From positions 10,664,052-10,728,051 of the forward strand of contig NC_088776.1 in NCBI RefSeq assembly GCF_954871325.1: a stretch of 64,000 bases of DNA. The letters are read 5' to 3'. A program made the translations under genes and the position numbers. Shown here piece by piece: positions 10,408 to 23,000 of this stretch. Every line of letters begins with the position of its first letter. Within the stretch, counting starts at the first letter, position 1. Under the pieces are notes generated by a model, which saw only the letters and a list, made by a program, of their open reading frames with translations, did not search any database and was not told where the DNA came from. Origin of the DNA: Gordionus sp. m RMFG-2023. Taxonomy: Eukaryota > Nematomorpha > Gordioida > Chordodea > Parachordodidae.

Positions 10408-13131
10408 CAGGGGCCCCTACAACGGGGAGGGGGGTCCGAAGCAACTGCTTCAGTAAATTTTAGTGGGGGTACTTTTTTTTACATCCATCATGATCATGTG
10501 ATTTCTGGTAATAAATGTAACAATAAGACCCCCCCCCCCCCCCAACTTAATATTTAATTTAATATATTGACAGAAATTTTGGTCGATGTTTAGTAAATTT
10601 GTTATCCAAAATTTCTTGTCATAAATTATTTTTCCAATTTTAAAATATGCCTAAAAATTTTAACCAATATTGACAATAGCAAAATTCCTAGAAATTGGAT
10701 TACTTATAGTATTAAAATGTATAAAGTTTTTTGCTTAACATGTTTCTTATTTAGTGGTCCACACGCAAATACAAAATGGAAATGTGAAGGTCTAGATAAA
10801 TGGCAAAATATTAATCGTGATATTATTCTGCATGAATCTTCACAGGCATATATGATGGTCGATTAAGGAAGGCTTTCTTATAATAAAAATTCGATATTAA
10901 AATTTATAACACCTCAGAAAGAATGTGTGGATAATAACCGTTCTATTATAAGAATTATAATAAGATGTTTAGATTATTTAATATCTCGTAACCAAGCCTT
11001 CTGGGGGAACAGGCAACAAGAAGGCAATATGATGGCCCTTATTAAGCTTATTGCAGATTCTGAACCTATACTAAAAATGTATATACAGCAAAATGAAGAA
11101 AGAAAAAAGGATAAAAAAGATAAGGGATTAAAAACGAAATTATATTCAAACCTATTATCATATAATAACATAAACATTCTCATTAAAACCATGAAAAATA
11201 TGGTTATAAAAAATTCAAAATGAGTATATTATACAGGTGCTCTTCAATCATAGTTGATGGCACATACGATGTTTCGAAATCAGAAGCAATAGCTTTGATA
11301 GTAAGATATGTTAAAAATAGTGAGACGCCGACTGTTGAAAGACTGATTGACATATATTGTACGGGAAATACCTCAGGTCTCGATATAAAGCATAATATAA
11401 TATCCAAACTTGGCTCGATGAATTTACCCCTTGAATATCTAGTTGGGCAAAGTTATGATGGCGCCACAAACATGAGTGGAAGAATCAATGGTGTGCAAGC
11501 CTTGATTAGAGCAGAGGCGCCAAAGACATTGGTGTTATTGTCATCGATTAAATTTAATCGTTGTTCAATTATGCCAATCAATTAAAGAACTTCGAAATGT
11601 TCTAGGAATACTAGATGAGATCTATGTCTATTTTAATGCTGTAAAAAGATATGAGGTACTCAAAAAATTTCAGTGTAATGATCTGAAAAAATCGCAACGA
11701 TTTCTACGCGTCAAGAATACCACTCGGTAATAGTTCCTTATTTATTTAAATTTTAAATGTTTTTTTTATTTAGAAGCTGGCTATCGTCATATAAAGCTAT
11801 TGTAAATTTTTTTCAACTTATGATGCCTTGAGGGCAGCTTTAACAAATTTAAAGGATTCTGAAGATCCTGCCACTTCCACTATGGCTAGTGCTATAGTCT
11901 TTAGAATATAAAAATTTATTTTATCTTATCACTTTGTGTTTTGGATAAAATATTGTTGATAACAAGTTTGGCTTGTACAAAATTGCAAACCATTTCGAAG
12001 GATATAGGGTATGCAATAAATCAAATTCAATTGACAAAAGATTGCTTGATTAATTTGAGAAGTATAATATAAATTATTGTCTTAATTATTTTTTAATCTA
12101 ATAGATAATAACACTGAATTTTTGGATGTTTTTTCAAAGGCGCAAGATTTTATGAAGGAGAGAAATCTACATTTTGATTTTGAAAGTTCTAGACTTCAAA
12201 CATTACAATCCAAAAAGGAGAGGTATATATACTTTCATCATTAAATATAGAAATTTTTTTTAGCTTTAAAATAGGTGTGTTTTATGATGCACTCGATTTA
12301 ATTATTATGCAGTTTAACGAAAGATTTAATGATGATTCCATGAAATTTTTACATCATACGCCAAAGGGAATGGCAGAAAAATCAATTATTATAGAAGATA
12401 TCGAGGATATCAGTGAATTTTACAATTTAAATTCAAGTCAAATTTTCGAAGAAATGTTGAAGTTTAGAAATATTAATAAGATGACCAAAATGGGGAATGT
12501 AATTATTACTCATGACGTAGAGGTTCAAGAATATAAAGATTTGTCAGATTCTGAGAATTGTAAATTTATTTAATTAAAATATTTTTACCAATACATTATT
12601 TAGCTTCTTCTGATGATGATGATAATTCAGGGACTTACGATTCAGATTGGAAAAACTATTCATTTATTTTACCGTATCGTTTACTTTTAAATTTTTCTGC
12701 TTTCCCTAATTTAAGAATTTTATATAAATATTTATTAACCATTCCCACAACCTCATGTACTGCCGAAAGAGTCATGAGTAAAATTAAATTAATTAAAACA
12801 AGACTGCGCAGTACCATGAAAGATTCTTTTCTCAATAATTTTAACCATATAATCAATGGAAAAAATTTTATTTAAACAATTAAATACTGATGAAATTATA
12901 AATTCTTTCGCTTTCTCTTCCGTAAATTTATCTAAATTATTAATTTAAAAATAATATTTATAAAGTTATATTTTTTGCATTTTATTTATATTATACATTA
13001 AAAATTGATGCAATAAAAATTATTTTATGGGTGTCATAATTATCATTTTTTCGAAGGGGGGATACTTTTCAAGGGGGTACTTTTCATGGTAATTTTCTGC
13101 TTCATTCGCTCAAAAAGTGTAGGGGACACTG
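10408..13131 (+). mobile_element. hAT transposon (2.7 kb) with perfect 8-bp target duplication
   Basis: Terminal inverted repeats are caggggcccctaca on the left and, reverse-complemented, cagtgtcccctaca on the right. The eight bases gacatagc stand immediately outside both ends (10400-10407 and 13132-13139), the duplication size typical of hAT. The element carries a spliced transposase gene on the plus strand (about 10740-12875). The insertion interrupts an older hAT reading frame. The internal flanks carry G-rich and C-rich runs near 10425-10445 and 10510-10525. Confidence 0.92.
10740..12875 (+). pseudogene. hAT transposase (TTF finger + DUF4371 + C-terminal dimerisation) with four or more short introns
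   Basis: Order along the gene: a TTF-type finger region (CFLFSGPHANTKWKCEGLDK, near 10750, then HESSQAY); DUF4371-like blocks (NRSIIRIIIRCLDYLIS; SIIVDGTYDVSKSEAIALI from 11244; VGQSYDGATNMSGRINGVQ near 11440); and a C-terminal hAT dimerisation block (FPNLRILYKYLLTIPTTSCT, then AERVMSKIKLIKTRLRS, 12700-12800). Introns 11727-11773, 12062-12104, 12223-12263 and 12560-12603 are 41-47 bp with GT...AG ends and keep frame. Breaks: a stop at about 10864, a frame change near 11220, one near 11808, and a stop and frame change near 11930-11945. The 3' half is in good condition. It is a recently active but now disabled transposase, or one repaired by introns I missed. Confidence 0.8.
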
Positions 13132-13329
13132 GACATAGCTAACTATAATAGTAAATATAGAATTCGAGATTATCAATAAATTACATGTCAACTTTCTGAT
13201 CTGCTAATGCCTCAGTGAATTTGGAAAAAACCAGAGTGTATTTACAGAATTGAGTCAGCACAATGTTGCTTGCGATATGTTCCTAATACCCGCCATTTAT
13301 AGAATTTTAAAATTTTATAAACCTTTAAA

Positions 13330-15690
13330 TTTTTTTCAGTAAGACCACCATCCAAAAAACCACCAATTGACCGCGTAGGGCCGCTTGCAGATATTATGAC
13401 TTATGACAACTCGGGAACAGGATTTACTGATAATAATCCCATTAACCCGGATAACCCAGGGACATTAAAACAGGCCCCAACTGATAACATGGACAGCATG
13501 GCCAAGGCTATAATCTCCCTAACCAATGAAATACCTACGTTCTTCACCTTAATTTATACCAGATCACGGTCGTTCAGAACCGAATCAATGGCCATATCCA
13601 CAATGATCGAAGCCGAAGAATTGCCTTCCGAGTCAGACGAGGAACGTAGGAGTATCGGTTCAAGACTTACGACCATCCCCTAAATGGTGAACCTCACACC
13701 TGAGCAACGAGTCGCCAAGCTCATGCGGTTGTGAAAAGGATTATCTTCGGATCTAGAAGAGCCCGGCTGCAAAGCCATCGATAGGGAGAGACACGAGATC
13801 AGTAACATTAAAAGATTGGTCAAATGTATGAGCCCTGTAGCCGATATGAGAATCTGTGTCGCCTTAATCGATTGAGTCCGCATCATCACAATAGCAATTC
13901 ACTGGAACAGGCCTACGGCCAGAGCTAACGATATGTCAATCCAGGAAAGATACATGGATACAAAAAAAATCAAAGTCAAAAAAAATCAAAGTCGTTCCAG
14001 ATTGCCCCTTTCGAGAAAAGGTACGGACGCCATGACCAACGTCTGTGTACCGCCGCCCCAAAAATGATGCGACCGCCTCCAGGGGTAAGAAGAGGAAGTA
14101 ACCTACAAGCTTTCTTCTCGCAACCTTCTACGCTACTCACTTTTCCTCCCACTTCTACCTCTAACTTTCCTATTTCTTCCCTTAATACCCAAAGGCCCTT
14201 TTAAGGGCCACAAGCCATAAACCTGTATGACGGAGACATATAGTTCCCGGTGAACGGACCGCAAAACCAGAAGGGTAGAGTACCTCAATTCCCCGACTGG
14301 CTAAAAAAGGTTAACACTTACCTTAGGGAATTAAGGCGCCAGCTATTCTTACCAATATACAATGTAGGATCCAGCGGCTCAGAACATTCACTCCTTTCCT
14401 CCGCCTGAAGCCAACGTCAACAGTCGCCCTCTCGAGTCTTCCTTTGATGTGATTTCGTTGTTGTCCAAGGATTCAGGATTTGAGAATTGTCAACCTCTCT
14501 ACCGCATCCTGGTCTCCCACCATATTGGTGTTGAAAAAGAAGTTTCGTATATCGTCGATTCCCTCGAAAGCTTTTTCACTAGGGATTCGCCTAGTTCTGG
14601 TGCGCCCCAGGTGGGTTCTACGGCCATTCCAGTCCTTGATTTTATCCTCTCAGGTATCTCCCGGATAAACCACAATCGTATTCCCATGGACAGGATCTTC
14701 GAAGGCGGTCCTTCTCTGAACATTGCCGAGGCCAAGCTCGCGATCGTACCCCTCTCTTTGTTCACCAAAGCCATAGCCAGAAGGGGGTTCAGATTCAGAC
14801 CCAGACTGGATTATCTACGCATCGCCAACAACGGAGGAAGATACTTCCGCCAGGTTTGCGCCCGCGAACCTGATGAAATTTCCCTGTCAATTATTCAGCA
14901 ACTCTTGGACACTGATGTAATTGAGGTCGGAGACCACGATCAATTCTGTATTCGATGTATATCATTCCCAAATCAGATGGAACACCGAGAGTTATTAATG
15001 ATTACTCCGAAGTCTCCAAACACTTTCTGCACTATCCGTTCTGCTTGAAATCTATTCCGTTAATGTCCTCAAACCTTGTAAAAGTCAAATACGCCTGCAA
15101 AATTGATATTAAATCGGCTTTCTTCTCGATTCCCCGGGCAGTACAAATGCGTCGTTTCTTCGGCGTTCGCTTCCTAGGAACTAAATACCGATACAAAGTC
15201 CTTCCCATTGGCGCATCTTTCAGTCCTTACTGTCTCTAGAGCATTATTCTCGATGCATGCGCCAAGACTGTTAGGAAATGTTTACCTGGACAATATCTTT
15301 CTATGGGGACAACGCGTTCGACGTCAAGTGGTCTACAAGATCACTGAGATGCACCTTGGAAGGATGGGGCCTCACCCTATCGCTCAGCAAGTCAATCCTA
15401 GATCCAACCCCAAAATCACCTATCTTGGTGACCCTATCGAATTGCAAGCCAAGACAATTATGGCAGACAACAATACCAGGAGGCACCTTTCGAGATGCCT
15501 CTACCAGTATCTGCTCTGACGTCTCCTAGCTGATAGGGATAGGAGTGATAAATTATTGTGCTTATACGATAACCTATCCAGACGATTCTCGCCCTATTAT
15601 GTCACTGTGAGCAACACTACGCTAACACCAATTACAGATGCCTACATTACGTTTAGGAAAACGGGGATCAAAATAATGAATAAGTAAAAT
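13330..15690 (+). mobile_element. Retroelement fossil with Gag-like region and reverse transcriptase
   Basis: A GC-richer block on the plus strand. An Asn/Thr-rich Gag-like stretch lies at 13396-13683. A polyprotein follows, with a pre-RT helix (IIQQLLDTDVIEV near 14905) and an RT core: YIIPKSDGTPRVINDYS near 14958, ACKIDIKSAFFSIPR near 15090, LPIGASFSP near 15200, a YLDN catalytic box near 15280, and GWGLTLSLSKSILDPT near 15360. The last recognisable residues (AYITFRK) lie near 15640. The spacing and the GW...KS..PT..LG motif resemble DIRS-type (tyrosine recombinase) RTs more than typical Ty3 ones. No recombinase or integrase and no flanking long repeats were seen. It is broken in several places and truncated, so it is an old copy. 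Confidence 0.65.
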
Positions 15691-16400
15691 TATTTTATTT
15701 ATTTTGCTTTCAATGAAAATAAACAAATCATAATTTATATGTCCCAAAGTTTATTTACTGTTGCGATATTCAAATGTTATACTTAATTATGAAGTTGTTT
15801 TTTTTTATTTTTTTTTATTCACAGAAAGCAGATTTGTTATATATATTGTTACATGTATGTAACATTTCAATTTAAAGTTTTTTTATTTATTATTGTTAAG
15901 CGTTATTATACATGTCCATTTAAATGATTACTGTTTAAGGCATTATGTTATATTTGGACTTGTTATTATATTATAAATAATATTTTATTTTATTTTATAA
16001 TAATGTTAATTTTATAAATCATGGTTTAAGTTTACTATAATTGGATATTTTATATGTTTTATTTTGAGTAAAGTTAATTGTTTTAGTAAGAGATAAAATT
16101 AGTATATATATATATATATATGATTTCAGAAAAATATTATCATTAAATTTTTATATTATCGAATTTACTTATAGTTAATTTATATGAAAGAATTCTGTTT
16201 ATGTAAATAATTAATAATAAAACATACATTCACAATCAATAATACCGATTTCCAAGTTCTTATATTATCAAGCACTACTACCGATCTACTACAATCTATT
16301 TCTTTATATATAAATATTTTTCTTATGTAAATTAGATATATTCGCGATATATTTGGAAAAATTTTGTACTTTACGCTATGATTATTTACCTTTTTTTTGT
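15690..16400. other. A/T-rich stretch, no gene seen
   Basis: Very A/T-rich sequence between the retroelement fossil and a duplicated exon-like block. It includes a (TA)n run at about 16102-16121. No open frame with coding-like composition is seen on either strand. Confidence 0.5.
16102..16121. repeat. (TA)n microsatellite
   Basis: About ten alternating TA units stand in A/T-rich sequence; no function is implied. Confidence 0.9.
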
Positions 16401-16741
16401 ATATGGTTTTAAATTATGATTTACTGGATGATAAATATTATTAAAAGAGTAATTACTTGTTTTGATAATTATTTCCATTTTAGGTTCCAAATCAATATTT
16501 GACATCTACAAACCCTTCCTTCTTCTATCTTTAATCTCCCCAATGGATTTCTGAACAACCATTGTTTATAGTGGGCCAAATAGCAAAAACAAAATTGTAT
16601 CAGGTTCTCAAATTAAAAATTTCAGTCTATAATAATTCAAGGGCTTATTATGGGGACAAAGAGTTGACTAATGTTGAAATTTCAAAAATATATGTAAGAA
16701 AATATAATATAGAGGAATTTAAAATATATTGTTATATAAAT

Positions 16742-18077
16742 CAGAGACCTGCAGAGGCACCATTTGCACGGCCCGGCCTGACCCGGTTTTAATTTTTTTA
16801 GGCCCGGCCCGGATATTTTTAAAAAAAATTTTTTACGGCCCGGCCCGGCCCGGATAAATCAAAAAAAATTTTTACGGCCCGGCCCGGATTTGCTCTGAAT
16901 TTTTTTAAATTATATTCGACCTGTTATATACAAAAATTCACCTATGAGGTATTTTACTATTCTTCAGCGAGTATTATCGCTTATTATTTAAAAAATACGT
17001 GAAAAAAGCTAATATTTTGAGAATATTATATTGAATTTATAAAAATTATAAAACTGTTATTTATGAAAATGGATATTTTGAGCATATACTATATTTTTTG
17101 CATTTATAAAAATAAAACTAATATTCATAAAAATGGTAATAATATTTTGAGCATATACTATATTTTATATTGCATTTAAAAAAAATAAAACTAATATTTA
17201 ATTTATAAAAATGGAAAATATTTTGAGAATATAATATATTGTATTTAATTTACTATTTAATTTTTAAAATAAAAATAAATCGCTATTTAAAAAAATGCAT
17301 GTATAATAAATAGTATTTTGAAAATATAATCTATTTGCACAATATAATTTATTTTATAATTTTTAAATATTTTATATTACATTTATAGGTTGGTTTTTCA
17401 GGTGTAAATTTTTTTTATTAATTTTCATGGATTTACCATCACATTTATGTCTTTTTAGATGTGATGTACCATGTTTATAATTATAAGATAAAATACTTGA
17501 ACAATTCTTACATTGTACGTAGCCAATGTTTTTTTTATTTTCATCTGTGATGATGTTAAATTTAGCCCATATTTCAGATTTTAAATTATTACTTGTATTT
17601 CTAAAAGAATAAATATTATTTTTAATTTTATTAATTATATCATTAGTAATTTGTGCCATGATATTCCTTTATTTGATTGTTTTGGTAAATATTCTAAAAA
17701 ATTTAGATATGAATTATAAAAAATATATTATTAATACTTGAATATTGGGGCTTATTTAAGATATTCCTTTATTTGATTGTTTTGGTAAAATATGTTGTAA
17801 AAATTTAGATATGAATTATAAAAAAATATATTATTACTTTGAATAAATTTGCAGGAAATTAATAATTAGATCGATCTGTGGGTGTTAGGTGTGTTAACCA
17901 TCACCCAATATTATATTAATCATAACTATAATATAATATAATCTTATAACCATTAACTCATAATGTAAAAATTTTTATAAAAAATATTAAGGCCCGGCCC
18001 AGGTTTAACAATCTTAGGCCCGGCCCGGATATATTAAAAAAAAAATTTTAGGCCCGGCCCGGGCCTGCAGGTCTCTG
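16742..18077 (-). mobile_element. Non-autonomous or deleted BED-type hAT transposon (1.3 kb)
   Basis: Terminal inverted repeats start cagagacctgcag on the left and, reverse-complemented, on the right. The target duplication is a perfect 8 bp, atataaat, at 16734-16741 and 18078-18085. Subterminal regions repeat the unit ggcccggcccgg several times on both sides (16770-16890 and 17990-18062). The interior has one BED-finger frame on the minus strand and otherwise A/T-rich filler. No DDE or dimerisation region remains, so it cannot move by itself. Confidence 0.92.
17372..17659 (-). CDS. BED zinc-finger fragment of a hAT transposase
   Basis: The frame is open for 95 codons from ATG at 17659. It shows a BED finger: an aromatic lead-in (EIWAKFNII), then CKNC, then HLKRH followed by KC, i.e. 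C-X2-C...H-X3-H. BED fingers are the DNA-binding N-terminal part of many hAT transposases. The frame stops right after the finger, with no catalytic domain following, so it is the first exon or a stub. It lies inside the 16742-18077 element. Confidence 0.75.
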   Translation of the reverse strand: MAQITNDIINKIKNNIYSFRNTSNNLKSEIWAKFNIITDENKKNIGYVQCKNCSSILSYNYKHGTSHLKRHKCDGKSMKINKKNLHLKNQPINVI

Positions 18078-18599
18078 ATATAAATATTGTGGAAAAAGTA
18101 GGAAATTTATCAGTGAAAATATATACTTTGGATAGGAAAAATATTTAGAGTAATTTAAATTAAATTTTAAAGACTACGTTTTTTTTATAACTTAATTTTT
18201 ATATAATTTTATATTTTTACACTTTTACTTTTATGGTTTTAAATTATGATTTACTGGATGAATAAATATTATTGAAATGGTAATTACTTATTTTGATAAT
18301 TATATTCATTTTAGATTCCAAATCAATATTTTATTTCTTCAAACTCTTCCTTCTTCAATCCTTTATCTTCTCCAATACATTCCTAAACAACCAATTTTTA
18401 CATTTACGATACTAAAAATTTTACCGCTGGTTGGCATTATAAGCCAAGTTTCAGAAAAAAATATATTGATTTTTAAATATACTGCTTTCCGATATTTGGG
18501 TTTTAAATATAAAAAAAATTCATTGATTTCTTTGAAATTTTTAGATGAAATGCCGAATTTTGTCAACAAATTTTCGTATCACCTTCTGACATATTGATA

Positions 18600-20050
18600 T
18601 TTAATTATTTTTTAAAATATTTATACAATTAATGACATGTGTAAAACATTATATTGTAGATGCTTGCCATGTCATCACCACGTATTTCTGGCGGGTTTTA
18701 GCTCGATTCATATGGGATTCGAGTTAATAGCTGCACGATTTTAAAAATCTTTTAATTAAATCGTGTCGGATCGCATCCCATAAGATTTTTGCTTAATCGG
18801 AGATTATTTATTCTTTAGTATTTATAAAGGATTTAATAAGAGGCCTGATAGAAAAAAATGGTGGATCAAAAAGGAAAATGCTGATCAAAAAGATTCAAAC
18901 GAAAAATGGGAATTCCCTCCCTATATAGAAAAAAAGGAAGAAAATCGGTATTTATTCTATTTTCCCTATATTCATTAGTTTGTTAATTTTTTTTTCTTTT
19001 AAATTTTTTTGCAAAATTGATTTCTTATTAATATATAATTTATTAGGCCTTTAAACCCTGTTTTCTAAAATATATCTTAATTTTATTACTACTAAATGAA
19101 ACGTGTCTTTATTTGTATTATATTATTTTTTATAATCCGCAAATTTTGAACAGGTTTTTTTTTAAAAATGATCACATAAATTAATGTTTTTTATTTCAAA
19201 AAAACCCCATTTGATGTTTTTTCGTATAGCATCTCCCTCGAGGCCTTAGCTTATACTATATTTTTTTCCCCGATAAAATCCTGTTAAATTAGCCTCATTA
19301 AGAAATATTTATTTATAATATGGTTAAATAAAAGATTTCCTTTATAAATTGGTAGTGTCAATCAATACTCAGCAAAGACACCAATAGTGACAAACTAAAT
19401 AAAAATAGGATCTTACATAAAGGAATCTCTCAAAAAGTGAAAGGTATCTAAAATAAATACAACTAACTTAAAAATATCGATAAACTGTATTTAATTTAGT
19501 TAATGTAATTCTTAATTTTGTAAAACTTGATGAATAAACATTAAACATGTACTACTTTATTTTGATGATACATTATACTTTAAATATGATCAACACAATA
19601 AGTTATATTATAATAATAAACATAGTTCTATGGGGTTTAAATATTTGAATAGTTAATAAATAATAAAAAAAAATTGCATGAATGTTATAATTTATTAATC
19701 TGATAATTGTTTGTATATTTAAAACAAAAAAATAAATATTATATATATATTAATCTATTTTTACGCTGAAATAAGTAATATTATAATATAATATATGAGT
19801 AATATAAACCGTATAAAATATAAGATTTAAACTTTATATAGCGGCATATTTTGTTGTAATTTTTTTATAAATGATTTTTTTTTTAAAAACGGAGGGACTC
19901 AGTTAGTAAAACTAGTGTGGAAAAAAACTTTAAAGAATTCATTTATATAATATAATTTGTTCGCCCCAACACTATAGGATTCGAGAAAAATATTAATGAA
20001 TTTTCTTTAAATGATTGTTGTATTGTAATAATTATAAATAATTACATATA
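18600..20050. other. Intergenic A/T-rich sequence downstream of FBXL5
   Basis: No supportable gene. A GC-richer patch near 18665-18800 has near-inverted words (tcatatgggattcgag and gatcgcatcccataag) that could be a short MITE. The rest is A/T-rich. The 3' end of the FBXL5 transcript should lie just below 20051, but no canonical AATAAA is obvious in the first bases. Confidence 0.45.
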
Positions 20051-23000
20051 TCATTCTGCAAGCCTGCAACAAAACCTTTCCCCACACTCCAAATTTTTGC
20101 ATCCATTAGAGGAATTAAGAATGTTTTTAATCCTTTCTATCAATGCCAATTCGATATCATCAAATTTTATATAATCATCGCTATTCGTGGTAACCTTTGA
20201 ACTTATATCGAGATTGAGGATAGCATCGAAGAACGACATGACATTGTCACAATAGTATATATTTTCGGGGAGCAATCTCGCGGTTGAACAGAATCCTAAT
20301 AGGTAGGCCAAGCCATTTGCAGTAATATGAGGCAAACCGGATAAATCTAGATAACTCAAGGATGGTAAGGTAATATGGCTAGTCCGAAATAGGTAATCTC
20401 TAGTTAGAAATCTGGTGAATAATTAAAAAGATAAGATATTAATTTAATATATAAATTCAATTTTCCTATCATAGTACAGCTGGGAAAAAATTAATCTAGG
20501 TGGAACTCCCTCTGACCTCAATTTAGGAACGCTATATCTTAGAATTAAATAATTAGCTTATATTATAAACATATTCTCGGGTGAGTATTATAGTGTTTTA
20601 TGTTCATTTTTCCCAACCTTTCAGGAGATCATTTTTAAAAAAATTTACTAGTCGTATTTCAATATGGAGAGAGCTGGTTTTTTTTCTTATTTTAGATTAC
20701 TTAGAAAAATGTGCAAGCAACTTATCATAAGTTTAACTATTATAGTTTTCTTTAAAAACGTGTTTTTATACTTTTTAGGAGATTGAACAAAATTTTAAAT
20801 TTAACTACCAAAAATAAAGTAGAATTGTTCTATATCCATTTTATTTATTTTTTTAAATAAATCTATTTTACAATAAATTATGATTTAAGTGATTATTAGT
20901 TATTCTTCTCAATAGGAAATTTATTATTTAGATTTACAAGTATACAAATTATTATTTACTATAGTCACGATATTAAAATACATTTTAAAAGGAATTTAAT
21001 GTTATAGAATAATTTACTATTAATAGGATATTGATCTAAAATATCATTTCTATATAAACAATTTATATTATGATTTTCATTATAAACGGCTCGATTTTCG
21101 ATTTTTAAAAACGACTAACTCGATATTTTAGCTAGAAAAATATTGCCAAACCTGATTTCGCTAATAGATGAAACCTTTGTGCCATCTATAATCTTCAGGC
21201 ATGTAAATATTTTTCTGAATAGAATAGTGACTTATGCGTTTTTAAAAATCGGCTCAAATCGAGCCGTTTAATAACACTAATTTTAATGTTTATAGTATAT
21301 TAAATTTTCTTCTCCATTTAATTTATATTAACCATCGATATCGATTATTATAATAATATAAATATTAGTAATGGGGAAATATGTATAAAAATGCGCCATT
21401 GGTTTTAAGGATATAGAACACTATAATACTAAACTACTAAGCAAATTAGGACATCTGTTGTGATGGGAGTTTTTTTTAAAGTTATTTTTGTATTAATACA
21501 TATTTGGTTTATTTGTAAAGCCATTTTTTTTTCTCGCGGATTAATTTATTTTGCTCAGAATGAGTCAGTTTTGGAAAACATTTAATATATATTTTTTTTG
21601 TCTTAAAAATTTGAATAAAAAAAAATTTAATTAGTTTTTTATTTTTTTGAATCAAAAAAATTTAATTAAGTATTTTTCAGAGGCAATAAAGTTATTTTAA
21701 AACTCAATTAAGTGAATAAGTGATTCTTCAAAGGGTAGAATAATTCCGAAGCGGCATAACTGCAATAAGAACAATATAATAATATAAATAAAAATGATTT
21801 TTTTACATTTTTATTGTTGATATAGGAGATAAGATAGTTCTGAAGAAATAATTTATCATTGATAAATAGTGAATATAGATCACTATAATATTCCCACGAC
21901 ACTATTTTAATTAAACTCTAATTTAGTGACTAAATGTTATATATTAAGATTTTATTGTTATTTTAAAATTTTATGACAGTTTTTGCCAATAGTCAAAAAA
22001 CTGTCATATTATTTTAAAATGCCAGATTATGATATATAAAAAAAATTGATGATGTAGAATGCTTAACTAAGGTTCAAATATTAATATAATTTTTATTAAA
22101 TAAAAATGATGTATAAAAAGTGTTTTATACCCTTTCGCGCCCAGCGAGATCATTTGTCATCAAAATTTTTAATAAATTAATTTTTATATTTAAAGAAACT
22201 AATGGTTGGTACTTAGAGATATTAATTTATAAAACATTATTTATTATTTCCTATTTTATCATTAACCTGTCAAAATCATTATTTTATTATGTCAAAGTAC
22301 AAGTATTTTTTGTTCATGGGAAATATTCCGGGCACGAAAGGGTTAATATATCAATGCCAAAACAGAGAAATTTTTTTTATGTATAACAAGGTTGTGTCAT
22401 ATAAACCCTAAGCTACAAATAACCGTTATAGCTCATGAACAAAATCAAAAATAATTTTACTCATATATACTTTACCTAAAAAATATAGTTACTATAAGAT
22501 ATAGATAAAATATCGAATAATTTTAAACAATAATTTTTTAAATGACTAGGGTCTACATAGTCCCGCTTGTGCTAAGAAGGGTTTTAAAACAATATTTATG
22601 TGAAATAAAACATAACATTCCACCCATTTTATAGGAATATTCACAAATAAATAAAAATAGGGTTACCTTAAACCCCTATCCGTTATTTTGTAACATCCAG
22701 ATAATCCCAACCATTCCAGACTGCATTCACTATTACTATCATCATAGGATTCTTTCCATATGATCTCATCTTTGATGTACACATTATCATCGATCTGATT
22801 TGGTAACGTTTGAGAACAAGAACAATAAGAATGGCAAAAGTCATCTGAAATTTGTTTCTTGCAAATATCGTCCTTTTTGGCTTGAACATGAGTATTGAAA
22901 TCGGCCTTTAATAAAACAGATAGACATAAATTAATTAATATGCAGGCGTAGTGGGGGGTTATTCCCATCCCCTTTGGAAATATTATCTTAAACTATTAAA

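Larger units (their letters stand above)
9436..13330 (+). mobile_element. Old hAT-type (DUF4371-like) transposon remnant, split by a younger hAT
   Basis: The left end may be agggttgtcaggtcaaaat near 9436, like hAT termini. Short repeats of ggagaaatatgaaaattg follow at about 9460-9530. Coding remnants appear on the plus strand. One at 10139-10268 (DSKINQNFTCRTKMSKDI) is followed in another frame at 10276-10399 by DASNKGNIKIFLLILRYF. After the inserted element, 13200-13320 gives SANASVNLEKNQSVFTEL. These are in the order found in TTF/DUF4371-type hAT transposases. The remnant carries stops (for example just after 10268) and frameshifts, and no right terminus was found before the retroelement fossil begins near 13330. 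It is dead and older than the element nested in it. Confidence 0.65.
16562..18149 (+). pseudogene. Unidentified reading frame interrupted by a hAT insertion
   Basis: A plus-strand frame open from 16562 (VGQIAKTKLYQVLKLKISVY at 16571-16630) runs into the hAT element at 16742. If the element and one copy of its target duplication are removed, the frame continues without a stop through 18086-18149 (IVEKVGNLSVKIYTLDRKNI, then TAG). Together this is about 80 codons from the methionine, with codon use poorer in stops than the surroundings. I do not recognise the protein. It could be a low-copy gene fragment or part of another mobile element. Confidence 0.45.
16405..18405. repeat. Direct duplication of an exon-like block (about 165 bp) on both sides of a hAT insertion
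   Basis: 16405-16570 and 18233-18405 are diverged direct copies. Both start tggttttaaattatga, pass through an acceptor-like ttccattttag or ttcattttag, and continue into ttccaaatcaatatt and a ccttccttcttc tract ending at about aacaacc. Similarity stops there. Read on the plus strand, both give PNQY..S.N.SFF with an in-frame stop soon after. They look like a duplicated, decayed exon or repeat of unknown origin. Confidence 0.6.

Noticed and set aside
18277-18597. Plus-strand open frame of 106 codons
   Set aside because: It begins inside an intron-like A/T tract and crosses an acceptor-like site; low complexity and no homology recognised.
22120-22386. Plus-strand open frame of 88 codons
   Set aside because: It spans the piggyBac-like MITE with its TIRs and has MITE filler composition.
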